The notes: a model not told the origin generated them from the sequence alone. DNA of 64,000 nucleotides from CAWIUB01 sp963839175 (GCA_963839175.1 CAWIUB010000025.1:62001-126000), one strand, 5' to 3'; counted from the stretch's first letter, positions 34,490 through 43,470 are shown. Program-made: numbers and translations.

Positions 34490-34660
34490 CGAAGTCGGCG
34501 GATTCGCCCGTGGAGCTGTCGGCGGTCACCGCAATGCCGGCGTGATCGAGCAGGTCTTGGACGACCTTGAGGTCGGCGCCGGCGGCCAGCGCGAAAGGTG
34601 GCCGCCCCGTGACCAGGTCATGCAACGGCAGCCCGGCCCGATCGGCGAGGCGCTGAAACA
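34490..34660 (-). pseudogene. Phage-integrase C-terminal relic
   Basis: The minus strand reads FQRLADRAGLPLHDL, then FALAAGADLKVVQDLLDHAGIAVTAD. In integrases this segment is LHDLRHGAATLALAAGADLKVVQDLLGHSSIVLTADTY. RHGAAT-like sequence is found in a shifted frame. The Tyr nucleophile region is absent. It is a decayed fragment showing that the region once carried an integrative element. Confidence 0.55.
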
Positions 34661-34911
34661 GCCGGCATGCGGTCACTCCCCACAAGGCGCGCTCGGTTTC
34701 GTGTGATCGCGTCGCACCGGTCGAAACGGTGAGCGCGTTGCCGAACGTCAGCAAGGTCGTGGTTAGGGATAGTCCTGGGATGCATGTCTTCGTGCTCGGC
34801 GTTGGATGATCGGATGTGGAGGGCCGTCGTGACCACATGTGGGTCGGTACCGGGGAGCGTGTGCCTGTCACGTGATTAGCTGGTCAAGGCCGTAGAGATC
34901 GGGGTGCCGCG

Positions 34912-35481
34912 ATGGTCGCCACCGGGGAGTACCGCATGGGCTCGGACACCGGTCGGATGCTGGTCCATACCTACCGCGCCGGCCTCGGCTCGCGGGCTGG
35001 GCACGATCTCACCATCGAGGTGGCGTCGTGGCGGGGGACCGCAGCCGTCGGTGCGGACGCGGCCGCCTCGTCCGTCGTCGTGACCGTGGACGTCGAATCG
35101 TTGGAGGTGCGCGAAGGGCGCGGCGGTGTGAAGCCGCTCACCGACACGGACCGTGCCGATATCCGCAAGACCATCCAGGAGAAGGTGCTCGACACCGTGC
35201 GCTACCCCGTCATCGCGTTCCGCTCCACCGCGGTACGCGGTTCACCGCAAGACCTGTCGGTCGACGGGCAGCTGACGATCCGTAACGTCACGCACCCGAT
35301 AACGGTGCGCGGCAGCCTCGAGGAATCCTCGGATGAGCCGCATCTGCAAGCGACGGCTCAGGTGGTGCAAAGCGAGTGGGGCATCAAGCCGTACTCGGCA
35401 CTCCTCGGTGCGCTGAGGTTACGCGACGCCGTGGACATCAACATCGACGCCACCCTCGTGCCGACAGGCCAACCCGGCTAG
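34912..35481 (+). CDS. YceI-like protein
   Basis: A 189-residue YceI/lipocalin-like beta-barrel: LVHTYRAGLGSRAGHDLTIEVASWRGT, SLEVREGRGGVKPLTDTDRADIRKTIQEKVLDTVRYPVIAFRSTAV, LTIRNVTHPITVRGSL, SEWGIKPYSALLGALRLRDAVDINIDATL. Members bind isoprenoid-type lipids. There is no signal peptide, so a cytoplasmic location is likely, as in many actinobacterial versions. The start ATG 34912 fits the first strand. Confidence 0.85.
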   Translation: MVATGEYRMGSDTGRMLVHTYRAGLGSRAGHDLTIEVASWRGTAAVGADAAASSVVVTVDVESLEVREGRGGVKPLTDTDRADIRKTIQEKVLDTVRYPVIAFRSTAVRGSPQDLSVDGQLTIRNVTHPITVRGSLEESSDEPHLQATAQVVQSEWGIKPYSALLGALRLRDAVDINIDATLVPTGQPG

Positions 35482-35809
35482 CATGGCAAACGCCTCGCGT
35501 TAGAACGAATCATCTGGGCGGCGTGTTCTGATGCGGATGATCTTCTTCTCTCTCGCTTGTTCACCGTAGTTCGCCTTCGACGCTGTGTGTCCGGCCAGAG
35601 GCGGGACGTGCACAATGTAGTCGGTTCCGGGCGCCCGGAACCGCCGAAATCGGCGGACCCGCTGCGGGCGGCTGCGAGCCGAAACGGCCACCCACGAGAT
35701 CAAGTGGGACGGTCAGGAACCGGCGATGTACCGTCGGCGACCCGACGGCCGCGCCGGCGGGTGACGCGCGGGTGCAAGACTGAATAGACCCTGGTGCGAA
35801 GGGAAGTCG
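35482..35809. other. Spacer without a recognisable gene
   Basis: About 330 bp between the YceI-like and PAC2 genes. No repeat or RNA feature is recognised; the PAC2 promoter must lie here. Confidence 0.35.
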
Positions 35810-36721
35810 GTGCTGGATCCGTCCGCTCTGTTCACGATGAGTGCCGTGCCGGACCTGGCGCGTCCCGTGCTCGTGCAGGCGCTGGACGGTTTTGTCGATG
35901 CGGGCGGCGGGCGCAGGCTGGCGCGGGAGCACCTGCTCAACGCGCTCGACTCGGAACCATTGGTCAGCTTCGATGTGGATCAGCTGCTCGACTACCGATC
36001 GCGGCGGCCCGAGATGACCTTCACGCGAGATCACTGGGACGGGTACGCCGCGCCGCAGCTGGCGGTGCATCTGGTCCAGGATCTCAACAACACGCCGTTC
36101 CTGCTGCTACACGGACCGGAGCCGGACGTGCAATGGGAACGGTTCATCGCGGCGGTGGCGAGCCTCGTCGCCGAACTGGACGTGCGGATGGTGATCGGCC
36201 TCAACGCGATCCCGATGGCGGTGCCGCACACCAGGCCGCCAACCGTGATCGCGCACGGGACGCCACCGGACCTGGTCGCGGACTATCCGAAGTGGCTGCC
36301 GACGATCCAGGTCCCAGCCAGCGTGGGGAACCTACTCGAGTATCGTCTTGCGGAGGCTGGAACGCCGGCATGCGGCTTCGCCGTGGCGGTTCCGCATTAT
36401 CTGGCCCAGCTCGATTACCCCGACGCCGCGCACACGCTGCTCGACTGCGTGGCGCGCGCCGGTGAATTGGCACTGCCGACCGAGGCGCTCGCGCGCGCTG
36501 CGGAGGTGGTGCGGAACGACGTCGACAAGCAGGTGGCGGGATCCGACGAGGTCGCGGCGGTCGTCCGGACACTGGAACAGCACTACGATGACCTGACGGC
36601 GGGACAGGGTGGCGGGCTGCTAGCCGACGGGGCGCGGCTGCCGACGGCCGATGAGATCGGGGCCGAGTTTGAGCGTTATCTGTCCGGCCGAGCCGACACG
36701 GACGACGAAACCCCGGAGTGA
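35810..36721 (+). CDS. PAC2 family protein
   Basis: 303 residues of the PAC2 (proteasome assembly chaperone 2-like) fold: PVLVQALDGFVDAGGGRRLAREHLL, LLDYRSRRPEMTF, LLLHGPEPDVQWERFIAAV, VIGLNAIPMAVPHTRPPTVIAHG, and GFAVAVPHYLAQLDYPDAAHTLL. Bacterial PAC2 proteins occur in actinomycetes; their role is unknown, with a possible link to proteasome or pilus-related assembly. GTG 35810 is used; no closer ATG fits. No proteasome genes are in the window. Confidence 0.85.
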   Translation: MLDPSALFTMSAVPDLARPVLVQALDGFVDAGGGRRLAREHLLNALDSEPLVSFDVDQLLDYRSRRPEMTFTRDHWDGYAAPQLAVHLVQDLNNTPFLLLHGPEPDVQWERFIAAVASLVAELDVRMVIGLNAIPMAVPHTRPPTVIAHGTPPDLVADYPKWLPTIQVPASVGNLLEYRLAEAGTPACGFAVAVPHYLAQLDYPDAAHTLLDCVARAGELALPTEALARAAEVVRNDVDKQVAGSDEVAAVVRTLEQHYDDLTAGQGGGLLADGARLPTADEIGAEFERYLSGRADTDDETPE

Positions 36722-36723
36722 TC

Positions 36724-36830
36724 AAGGCGAGCCGGACCTGGACCAACACCGGCACCTCGCAGGTGCTGCCCGTGTGGGACGGTTAAGGGGACTGGAACCT
36801 CGCCTGCGCCACCTACCAGCGCGGCGGCCG
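36724..36830 (+). pseudogene. L,D-transpeptidase 3' end, inverted fragment
   Basis: The plus strand reads WTNTGTSQVLPVWDG, stop, GDWNLACATYQRGGRPG. This corresponds to the extreme C-terminus of actinobacterial L,D-transpeptidases ([23 protein letters not shown] in the mycobacterial type). It abuts, tail to tail, the minus-strand catalytic part that ends EWYYTW. A local inversion of about 100 bp that flipped the 3' end of the gene explains this arrangement. Confidence 0.6.
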
Positions 36831-37570
36831 ACCAGGTGTAGTACCACTCGGCGTCGGCGGGGGCCAGGTTGGTGCAGCCGTGTGAGAGGTTGGCCTGCCC
36901 GAGCTGGCTGTTCCAGTACGCGTCGTGGAGGAATTCGCCGTCGTAGGTGACCCGCACGGACCATGGCACCTCGATGCTGTAGTACGCCTCGCCGGGTGAG
37001 CTGACCATCAGTTGCGGGTTCGCCTTGGAGATCACGACCGCCGTGCCGAGGTAGGTCGGCGTCTGCGCCGCGCCGAGGGAGATGTTGAAAGTGCGAATCA
37101 GCTTGCCGTCGCTGTATACCCACATCTTGTCCACCCCGGGCTTCCGTCGATCTTGACGAGCTGCGCGGCGCCGGTCTTCATGGACAGCGTCAGGCTGTTG
37201 GCGAATGCCAGTCCGGGCCCGCCCACAGCCCGGCGACCGGCATGTCCACCTTGATCGAGGCGTGCGCTAATGCGCGGGACGGTAGTGCGCCTCGAGAGCT
37301 TGCGATGCCAGCGAGGAGCGCTCCCAGTACCAGGCCCCGCTGCCGGTTTGCCGTTCACCGTCACGGTGACGACCTTGTCGAACACCGACGCGTCGGTCGG
37401 TGCGACGGAGAAGTAGGCGATGATCGGCATCGCGACCCCATAGGTCTGCCGTCGCCCTCATTCATGCTTACGTGCACCGGGGTGCCGGACCCTCGCTTGG
37501 GTGGCGCCGGCGTAGTAGGTCTCGGGGTGCTCGCCGCCGGGGAGGCCGCCGACGCCACTGAGCTCGGCGA
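36831..37570 (-). pseudogene. L,D-transpeptidase (YkuD), multiply frameshifted
   Basis: Catalytic domain KMWVYSDGKLIRTFNISLGAAQTPTYLGTAVVISKANPQL...VPWSVRVTYDGEFLHDAYWNSQLGQANLSHGCTNLAPADAEWYYTW, with the SHGC nucleophile motif intact. The upstream Ig-like domain is scattered over several frames: IAYFSVAPTDASVFDKVVTVTVNGKP, WYWERSSLASQALEAHYRPAH, ASIKVDMPVAGLWAG, and SLTLSMKTGAAQLVKIDG. A Pro/Thr/Ala-rich secreted linker (ASPAASTPRPTTPAPP) is at the 5' end. At least four frame changes and the inverted 3' end mark it as a pseudogene of a peptidoglycan 3-3 cross-linking enzyme. Confidence 0.75.
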
Positions 37571-37839
37571 CAACAGGTGCGAACCTTCACACAGCGCACC
37601 GTATGCCCAGGGTGGCTAAGGAACACTGATGACAAAGCGCGTCGGGTCGAGCGGCGGATCGGAGATCCGCCAAGTCTCCTCGACTGAATCCTCGCGGGTG
37701 AACTGGCTTTGATCGCCGCACGGCAAGGTCTGGGTACTGCCGGTCGCCCACGCTGCTCGGATCCGGACGGGCGAAGCCGGCCCTGACGCGCTGTAGTGGC
37801 ACCCGCCTGTATCGGACATGCCCGCCGACACGTCACTTA

Positions 37840-38500
37840 GCGGGAGCCGCCGGAGCCGACGTAGCACGTGAACGGTAACAGCGGAGGTTCGCCGAGGGCC
37901 GCCGGGCCGTGAGTGCCTTGGCCGCCGTCGATGAGCAGTTGTGCCGTGCGCGCCAGGGAGACCCGCCATCGGCCGCCTCGTCCGTTCTTGCGACGTGCGA
38001 CTAGTCCGCTGATCGCCGACGCGGCCATCAGGTAGCCGGTGGCATGATCGATCGCCTGCACCGGAAGCGGCGTAGGTCGTTGACGACCGTGAACACGCAT
38101 GCCCTCGTCAGCGATCCCACAACTCATCTGCACGAGGCTGTCGAAGCCACGTCGCCGACTCCACGGACCGGTCCACCCATAGGCGTTGAGGGCAACATCG
38201 ACAAGGCCGGGGGCGGATGTCGGTGCGCACGTCCTGGCCGAAGCCTAGGTTGTCCAGCACGTCGGTTCGGTAACCGTGCACGAGTACGTCGGCGCCGGAC
38301 AGGGGTTCGGTGAATCGCTCGCGGTCCGCGTCGATCCCCAGGTCGAGCCGGGCGGTCTTCTTGCCCAGCATGATCTCCGGAGCAACCGCCGGCTCCGGCC
38401 GGCCGAGGAATGGGCAGGGGTCGGCACCCGGCGTGACGATGCCAGCGCGGCCCCTGTCCGAGGCCACGATCGAGGGCCGCTGCCCGTAGCCTGGTGCCGG
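37840..38500 (-). pseudogene. Class III CoA-transferase (CaiB/BaiF), decayed
   Basis: The minus strand gives, in successive frames, MLGKKTARLDLGIDADRERFTEPLSGADVLVHGYRTDVLDNLGFG and then QMSCGIADEGMRVHGRQRPTPLPVQAIDHATGYLMAASAISGLVARRKNGRGGRWRVSLARTAQLL. Both are hallmark segments of the CaiB family. A middle section (LNAYGWTGPW-like) is frame-shifted, and the N-terminal half is missing apart from a short DPCPFLGRPEPAVAPE. It is a dead remnant about half the normal length. Confidence 0.65.
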
Positions 38501-38537
38501 TGGAATCGTCGAACGTCACGGACGGGTTGTCGTAGGT

Positions 38538-38930
38538 ATGACTCAGACGGTTTCCCACCACCTCCTCGATCTGCTTGACCGGCCCCTCTATGCAAGCCTC
38601 GGAACGATCAGGCCTGACAACACCGTGCAGGTCAATCCGATGTGGTTCGAGTTTGTCGGCGACACGCTGCGATTCACGCATACGAGTCGGCGCGCCAAGT
38701 ACCGCAATCTCAAGCACAACCCCGCGATGAGCCTGCTGGTCACCGACCCCGACGACCCGCAGCGGTACGTCGAGGTACGCGGCCGCCTCACCGAGGTCGT
38801 GCCCGATCCCGAGGGCGCGTACTACGTGCACCTGGCCAAGCGGTACGGCGAGGCAAACCCATCGCCGCCTCCGGACCACGCAGTCCGAGTCATCCTGATC
38901 ATGAACATCGAGAACGTGTCCGAACACTAG
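38538..38930 (+). CDS. PPOX-class F420/FMN-dependent reductase
   Basis: A 130-residue split-barrel protein: LLDLLDRPLYASLGTIRPDNTVQVNPMWFEFVGDTLRFTHTSRRAKYRNLKHNPAMSLLVTDPDDPQRYVEVRGRLTEV and PPPDHAVRVILIMNIENVSEH. It matches short F420-dependent PPOX proteins of actinomycetes, which reduce small substrates with F420H2. The stop TAG (38928-38930) lies inside the CTAG at the left end of an IS1634 element, so the insertion did not change the protein. Confidence 0.85.
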   Translation: MTQTVSHHLLDLLDRPLYASLGTIRPDNTVQVNPMWFEFVGDTLRFTHTSRRAKYRNLKHNPAMSLLVTDPDDPQRYVEVRGRLTEVVPDPEGAYYVHLAKRYGEANPSPPPDHAVRVILIMNIENVSEH

Positions 38931-40867
38931 CCTGAGTTTCCGATGATCGAGGGGTTGGGTGGCAGTTTCGCCTGCCGGGTAAGGGGTTTCCGGTCTGGCG
39001 GACCTATGACCTAACTGCGGGTGCGTAGCGGTCGAGCTGGTAGAGGGCGGCGAGCTGGTTCTGCAGGTCGGTGGTTTCGGTGAGCATGCGGCGTGCTTTG
39101 GGGCGGCCCCGCTCGCCTTGGTAGAGCAGGACGGTCTCGCCGATGCCGGTGAGGTGGCGGAGGAGTTCGCGTACGGACAGGTGTAGGCCGGCGCGGTCGG
39201 CGTGCAGGCGCATCAGGTGCGCGATTTGCAGGGCGAGCACGCAGGTGAAGGTGTGCACGCGGATGTTGTGGTCGGTCCAGTGGTGCATGGGTGAGAACGA
39301 GACGACGTGGGGGTCTTTCATCTGGCGGAAGGAGGACTCGGCTTCGGATTGGGACCGGTAGCCGGCGACGACCTCGGATACTGTCCAGTCGTCGTGGTCG
39401 GTGATGAGCACGTGTTTGCCGAAGATTTCTTCTTCCAGTTGCGTGCGGGCGTCCGGGTCGATGGACCAGGTCAGGCGCAGGTCTTTGGGTTTGTCGCCGT
39501 CCAGTTGCCAGCCGATCACGCGCCGGGCCCAGGCGTCGTGGGTGATGGCGGCGATCTCGGTCTCGACCTGGCTGCGGGGTCGGCGGGTCTGGCCGCGGGC
39601 CAGGGTGGCGGCCAGCTCGTCCAGGCGGCGGCCGGCCTTGGCCAGGGTGGTGCCGTCGAAGCCGCGGGCTTGGTGGGCGTGCAGTTCGGGTGAGTGGGTG
39701 AGGATGGTGCGGCGTTCGGCGGCGTAGACGAACCGGCGGGTGTCGTAGGCGCTGAGCTGGCCGTAGCGGTCCGGGTCGACGACGGTGCGGGCGCTGGCGG
39801 GTAGGGCGAGCAGGTCCGGGCAGTCGGACGCGGGCACCGACCCGACGTAGTGCAGCTTCGTTTGGGCCAGGGTCGCGAAGTTGGCTGCGGAGTTCTGTCC
39901 GGCGTCGAAGACGACTGTCACGTCCGGCGCGGTGTGTGCTGCCGTGCCTGCGGTGACGCCGGTGGTGGCGGCGGCCAGGGCGGCGTGCCGCGCAGCCAGG
40001 GTGGCGATCATGGCCGGGAACTGGGTGACGTCGGGCTTGTTGCCGGGGTAGGCGTGGCTGAGCAGGGGGATGCCGCCGTCGCGGGTGACCACCAGCCCGA
40101 GCCCGACCAGGCGCAGATCGGTGCGTTTCTGCTTGGCCTTGCCGCGCTGCGCGATCGGCGCGGCGTCGTTGCCGGTGTCGATGAAGGTGGCGAAGTTGGT
40201 CATGTCCAGCGCCACCGAACTGGTGTCCAGCCCGAACCGGTCGACGATCCGCATCGCCAGGCGCTCCTCGATATCGGCCAGGGCGTCCAGCGGCACGGCG
40301 TGCATCGCGTCCCAGAAGCGGCGGTGGTCCAGCGCCGCGGCGCCGATCTTGGTGAACCGGTCCGCGGCCGTGCCGCGCCACCACTCGGCGAAACGCAGCT
40401 TGGAGCACGGGTCCACGACCCGGTTCAGCGCCGCCAGACTCAGGTAGGTACCCGCAGACAGCGCCAGCCCGGACGGCCCGGGCCCGACCGCCTCGTCGAT
40501 GATCGCGGCTACCCCGAGATCGGCCAGCAGCCCCCACACCGCGGCCACCGCCCCGAAGTCCAAGTGTCGGCACCGCGCCGGCAGGACCTGCTGCTCGCGG
40601 GCGTCCAGCAGCGCCTCGATCTCGGCCGCGGTGCCCAGGTACCGCTCGGAGACCATCTTCGGCCTGCCGTCCACCCAGCCCATCTCCCGCAGGTACCAGT
40701 ACGGGCGGCCGCTGATCACCTTCTTGTACAAGCTCGCCATATTTAGGTCATAGGCCTCTTCGTGGCCGCAGTCAAGCACCGGAACCGGTGTGTCACAAAG
40801 GAAGACCGTCTCAACTCAGCCAGCGGGCGACGTCCAAGAAACCATGATCATCGGAAACTCCGGCTAG
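38927..40867 (-). mobile_element. IS1634-family insertion sequence, copy 2
   Basis: The outer repeats start CTAGCCTGAGTTTCC (38927 on) and, on the other strand, CTAGCCGGAGTTTCC (ending 40867). Over 22 bp they differ at one position. Inner perfect repeats are CCTATGACCTAA (39003-39014) and TTAGGTCATAGG (40743-40754). The transposase starts 2 bases from one inner repeat and ends inside the other. Outer ends share CTAGC-GGAGTTTCCG with copy 1. Confidence 0.78.
39004..40740 (-). CDS. IS1634-family transposase
   Basis: A 578-residue transposase from ATG 40740 (MASLYKKVISGRPYWYLREMGWVDGRPKMVSERYLGTA). Catalytic motifs: VALDMTNFATFID, TVVFDAGQNS, and VAGYRSQSEAESSFRQMKDPHVVSF. It shares IAQRGKAKQKRTDLRLVGL and the C-terminal HLSVRELL-LTGIGETVLLY pattern with copy 1, but many residues differ. 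The stop TAG lies within the inner inverted repeat. An upstream in-frame start at 40779 would read through the inner repeat and is less likely. It is uninterrupted and potentially active. Confidence 0.88.
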   Translation of the reverse strand: MASLYKKVISGRPYWYLREMGWVDGRPKMVSERYLGTAAEIEALLDAREQQVLPARCRHLDFGAVAAVWGLLADLGVAAIIDEAVGPGPSGLALSAGTYLSLAALNRVVDPCSKLRFAEWWRGTAADRFTKIGAAALDHRRFWDAMHAVPLDALADIEERLAMRIVDRFGLDTSSVALDMTNFATFIDTGNDAAPIAQRGKAKQKRTDLRLVGLGLVVTRDGGIPLLSHAYPGNKPDVTQFPAMIATLAARHAALAAATTGVTAGTAAHTAPDVTVVFDAGQNSAANFATLAQTKLHYVGSVPASDCPDLLALPASARTVVDPDRYGQLSAYDTRRFVYAAERRTILTHSPELHAHQARGFDGTTLAKAGRRLDELAATLARGQTRRPRSQVETEIAAITHDAWARRVIGWQLDGDKPKDLRLTWSIDPDARTQLEEEIFGKHVLITDHDDWTVSEVVAGYRSQSEAESSFRQMKDPHVVSFSPMHHWTDHNIRVHTFTCVLALQIAHLMRLHADRAGLHLSVRELLRHLTGIGETVLLYQGERGRPKARRMLTETTDLQNQLAALYQLDRYAPAVRS

Positions 40868-40929
40868 GACCGCGCTGCTGTGGTGCTTGTCTGAGAGTTG
40901 TCGCCATGTGCTTCGTGGCGCTCGCGCGG

Positions 40930-41300
40930 GTCGGTGTCTGGGGCGCGGACCTGCGTTCACGTGAACGCACCGTCGGATGAAACGACCCCGCGCTCACGGC
41001 CAGCCCCGCCGCGGCCGTCCAGCGCAGGTCGAACGCCAACCGGCCTCCCGATTCGACAACCCCTCCTGCGCCTACAGCAGCATCACCGTGCCAACACCCG
41101 AGCCGGCACCGTCGCAGGGCCCAACCGCGAGCGCATGAACAGGTCGGCGAAGTAGTCACAGCAAAACACCGCATCGCCGTGCCCGGCCAACAACCGGCAA
41201 ACGCTGCCCCCGGCCAACCGCTCACCGAGCAGCAACGCCGCATCATCGAAACGGTCCCGCCGATCCGCACACCCAACGCCACGAAGATGATCTTCCCGGC
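40930..41300 (-). pseudogene. IS1182-family transposase relic
   Basis: The minus strand reads LLLGERLAGGSVCRLLAGHGDAVFCCDYFADLFMRSRLGPATVPARVLA, then in another frame GRLAFDLRWTAAAGLAVSAGSFHPTV. These are the N-terminal hallmarks of IS1182 transposases (E-GSV-LL---D-LF-DYFADLF, DRLAFDLRW-AAGL). The DDE core is missing. The lineage differs from the intact IS1182 at 12.4 kb. It abuts the right end of IS1634 copy 2. Confidence 0.6.
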
Positions 41301-41372
41301 AGCCGTTGATCAACAGGTGCAGGCGCGCGACCCCGACTCAATCAGCGCCCTCCTAGCGTTTCGTGAGCCCGC

Positions 41373-41700
41373 TCACATCCGACGGCTGACGCTGCCCCTA
41401 TCGGTCTGGGGTGTCTCGCGGGATCGGACAACCGGCGCAAGCGGCCGGACGATCTCCCCGCTGGCGTCGGGATGGTCTGCGCAGAGGACACCGATGAACA
41501 GCGAGCGGGGATGGTCGGCGAGCAGGCGAGCCCGAAGCCGCGCCGCTTCGTCGCACGTCTCCACCTGGGCAAGCACGACCAGCGGAGTCCGACAAGCGAC
41601 ATGCGCAACCCAGCCCGGCTCAGTGCCCAAACCCATTCGCGGACAGTAGCCGTCCCGCGCGCGCACGCGTCCAGCCTGGGTGACCGCCCCAAGGTGGCGA
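41373..41700 (-). other. Possible hypothetical gene or relic
   Basis: The minus frame reads GLGTEPGWVAHVACRTPLVVLAQVETCDEAARLRARLLADHPRSLFIGVLCADHPDASGEIVRPLAP, which has protein-like composition. A plausible N-terminus (ISRARAISALAAIATLG) is in another frame. I do not recognise the family and cannot place a start. It could be a decayed gene or a chance frame antisense to the spacer before the MOSC gene. Confidence 0.25.
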
Positions 41701-41757
41701 TCGCAGCCAGCGCGGAAATAGCTCGCGCCCGAGAGATATGCAGGACATGATCTCGTC

Positions 41758-42315
41758 GTGGAACATCTGGATGCAGCCGCGCTGGAAGCGGGTCTCGACG
41801 GCGTCCGGCAGTCACCACCTGACATCGGCACAATCGAGTTGATCGTGCGCCGGCCAGCCGTCGATGAGCGTGAGCATCTTGCGGAGGCGACGCTCGACGT
41901 GGCTAGCGGGCTCGTCGGCGACACCTGGCGAGCACGTGGGAGCTCACGGACCGCGGACGGGTCAGCACATCCGGGCATGCCCGTGACCGTGATGAACTCG
42001 CGGGCCGCCCTGCTGGTCGCTCGAAGTCCACGGCGGCGTGCGTTGGCCGGCGATCAGCTCTACGTCGACCTCGACCTCAGCCCCGTCAACCTGCCTCCGG
42101 GCACTCGGCTTGCCCTCGGCTCAGCAGTCATCGAGGTCAGCCGCGAGCCGCACCTCGGCTGCGCCAAGTTCGCGGCGCGTTTCGGCGACGACGCATGGCG
42201 CCTCGTCAACTCCCGAGTCGGCCGCGCGCTCAGGTTGCGGGGACTGAACGCCCGGGTTGTCATCTCCGGCAAGGTCCGGTGCGGAGACGAGATTCGCAAG
42301 CTGCGTGACGCGTAA
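41758..42315 (+). CDS. MOSC domain protein, short form
   Basis: A 185-residue MOSC-only protein: IGTIELIVRRPAVDEREHLAEATLDVASGLVGDTW, MPVTVMNSRAALLVA, ALAGDQLYVDLDLSPVNLPPGTRLALGSAVIEVSREPHLGCAKFAARFGDDAWRLVNS and LRGLNARVVISGKVRCGDEI. The GCAKF Cys is the conserved sulfur/cofactor residue. It is the third MOSC gene of the window, of a different subtype (YiiM-like length). GTG 41758 is the start. It converges with a VOC gene 19 bp away. Confidence 0.83.
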   Translation: MEHLDAAALEAGLDGVRQSPPDIGTIELIVRRPAVDEREHLAEATLDVASGLVGDTWRARGSSRTADGSAHPGMPVTVMNSRAALLVARSPRRRALAGDQLYVDLDLSPVNLPPGTRLALGSAVIEVSREPHLGCAKFAARFGDDAWRLVNSRVGRALRLRGLNARVVISGKVRCGDEIRKLRDA

Positions 42316-42334
42316 CGGCGCAGCGTCGCCATCG

Positions 42335-42700
42335 TCAGCCGGGCGTTGGGGCGCTTTCGTCGTTCTGCCACAGCCCGAACTCGTTGCCGTGCGGGTCGGT
42401 GCACGTCACGAACCAGCCCATGTTGGGTACCGGCATCGGCTCGCCGGCCTTGCCCCCGAGCGAGTTGACTCGAGCTGCCCCGTCCTTGATGTCGTCGACA
42501 CCGAAGTAGGCGCGGGTGCCCCGCTTGCCCGGCTCCATGTTGGTGATGGCGCCGCCTTGTTGCTCACCAAAGCGCGCCATGTGGTATTCAGACGGCCCCG
42601 GGTATGAGGTGAACTCCCAGCCGAACAGCGAGCCCCAGAATTGGCGCGAGGCCTCGGTGTCGTCGGCAGGGATCTCGATGTGGACGATTTCTCCGGCCAT
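42335..42700 (-). CDS. VOC family (glyoxalase-fold) protein
   Basis: A 121-residue single VOC domain: IVHIEIPADDTEASRQFWGSLFGWEFTSYPGPSEYHMARFGEQQGGAITNMEPGKRGTRAYFGVDDIKDGAARVNSLGGKAGEPMPVPNMGWFVTCTDPHGNEFGLWQND. His and Glu at metal-ligand positions are present (first-strand His, DPHGNEFGLWQ Glu). The function may be dioxygenase, bleomycin-resistance-like or lyase. ATG 42700 has GGAGAAG upstream. It is a single gene. Confidence 0.85.
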   Translation of the reverse strand: MAGEIVHIEIPADDTEASRQFWGSLFGWEFTSYPGPSEYHMARFGEQQGGAITNMEPGKRGTRAYFGVDDIKDGAARVNSLGGKAGEPMPVPNMGWFVTCTDPHGNEFGLWQNDESAPTPG

Positions 42701-42879
42701 CGTCTTCTCCTTCACTGTCTGCCCGGCCCCAATGCCGAGCGCCTCTCGGACGTTAGCCCGCCCCGCTGACAACGCACCCCGACGGCCTGCGAGTCGCCGT
42801 TGCCGGCGGTCGCGGTCCTCTCGGATTGTGCTCCAAGCCGTTGCGGAGGTGGGGTTGTGTGCCCCGGGCGCTGCGGTCA

Positions 42880-43470
42880 GTTTCAGCCACTCGAGTGGGT
42901 ACGTGCTGCCGTGCACCACGATGCGGTGAAAGTTCGGCACGTCGCCTCCTCCGGCTGTGCCGGTGAGGCCGTTGGCGCCCCGTCCCACGGGTCGGCATCG
43001 TTGTTCGAACCGCCGGGCACGTTGATCGTCGCGAACACGATCCCGCACTCTCCCACAACACATTCTCGACATACTGCGCGTCTGTGGGATGAGCGCTGTC
43101 AGGCGCAAGCGCCTGGGACACAACCCGCAGGGTGTCGCTGCCGAGGGTGTGTCCCGGCTGGCTGAAGGACATCGACCGGATCAGCGCCAAGTTGGCGCCG
43201 GAATGGATATCGCCCATGTGGATCACCGTGCTGACATCCGGATCGGCGTTGATCGAGTCGATGAACGCCGGCGTCGCATCGAACTCGGCAGTGTCGCCCT
43301 GGAACGTGCCGTACGGGTCGTCGCCGTACACGGCAATCGTGAATGCCCCGCGCGTGCGGTTGCAGTGCTCAGCCGCGGACGCGGCCGTTGCCGGAATTGC
43401 GCGCAGCGCCAAGGCAACGACCACGGCGCGGTCTTCCGTGACGACGGCGTGCTGTCGGTGTCGAGCGCAG
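42880..43470 (-). pseudogene. Secreted metallophosphoesterase-like gene, decayed
   Basis: The minus strand reads AFTIAVYGDDPYGTFQGDTAEFDATPAFIDSINADPDVSTVIHMGDIHSGANLALIRSMSFSQPGHTLGSDTL and then, after a frame change, VFATINVPGGSNNDADPW. In intact relatives the GDI-H-G motif is followed by about 60 residues with metal-binding segments, which are absent here. The internal deletion and frameshift mark it as a pseudogene. The GDDPYG and GDIHSG motifs support the phosphoesterase assignment. Confidence 0.6.

Noticed and set aside
35810..36721. Proteasome-linked operon around the PAC2 gene
   Set aside because: No prcA/B, mpa or pup genes are nearby; only the single PAC2 gene is supported.
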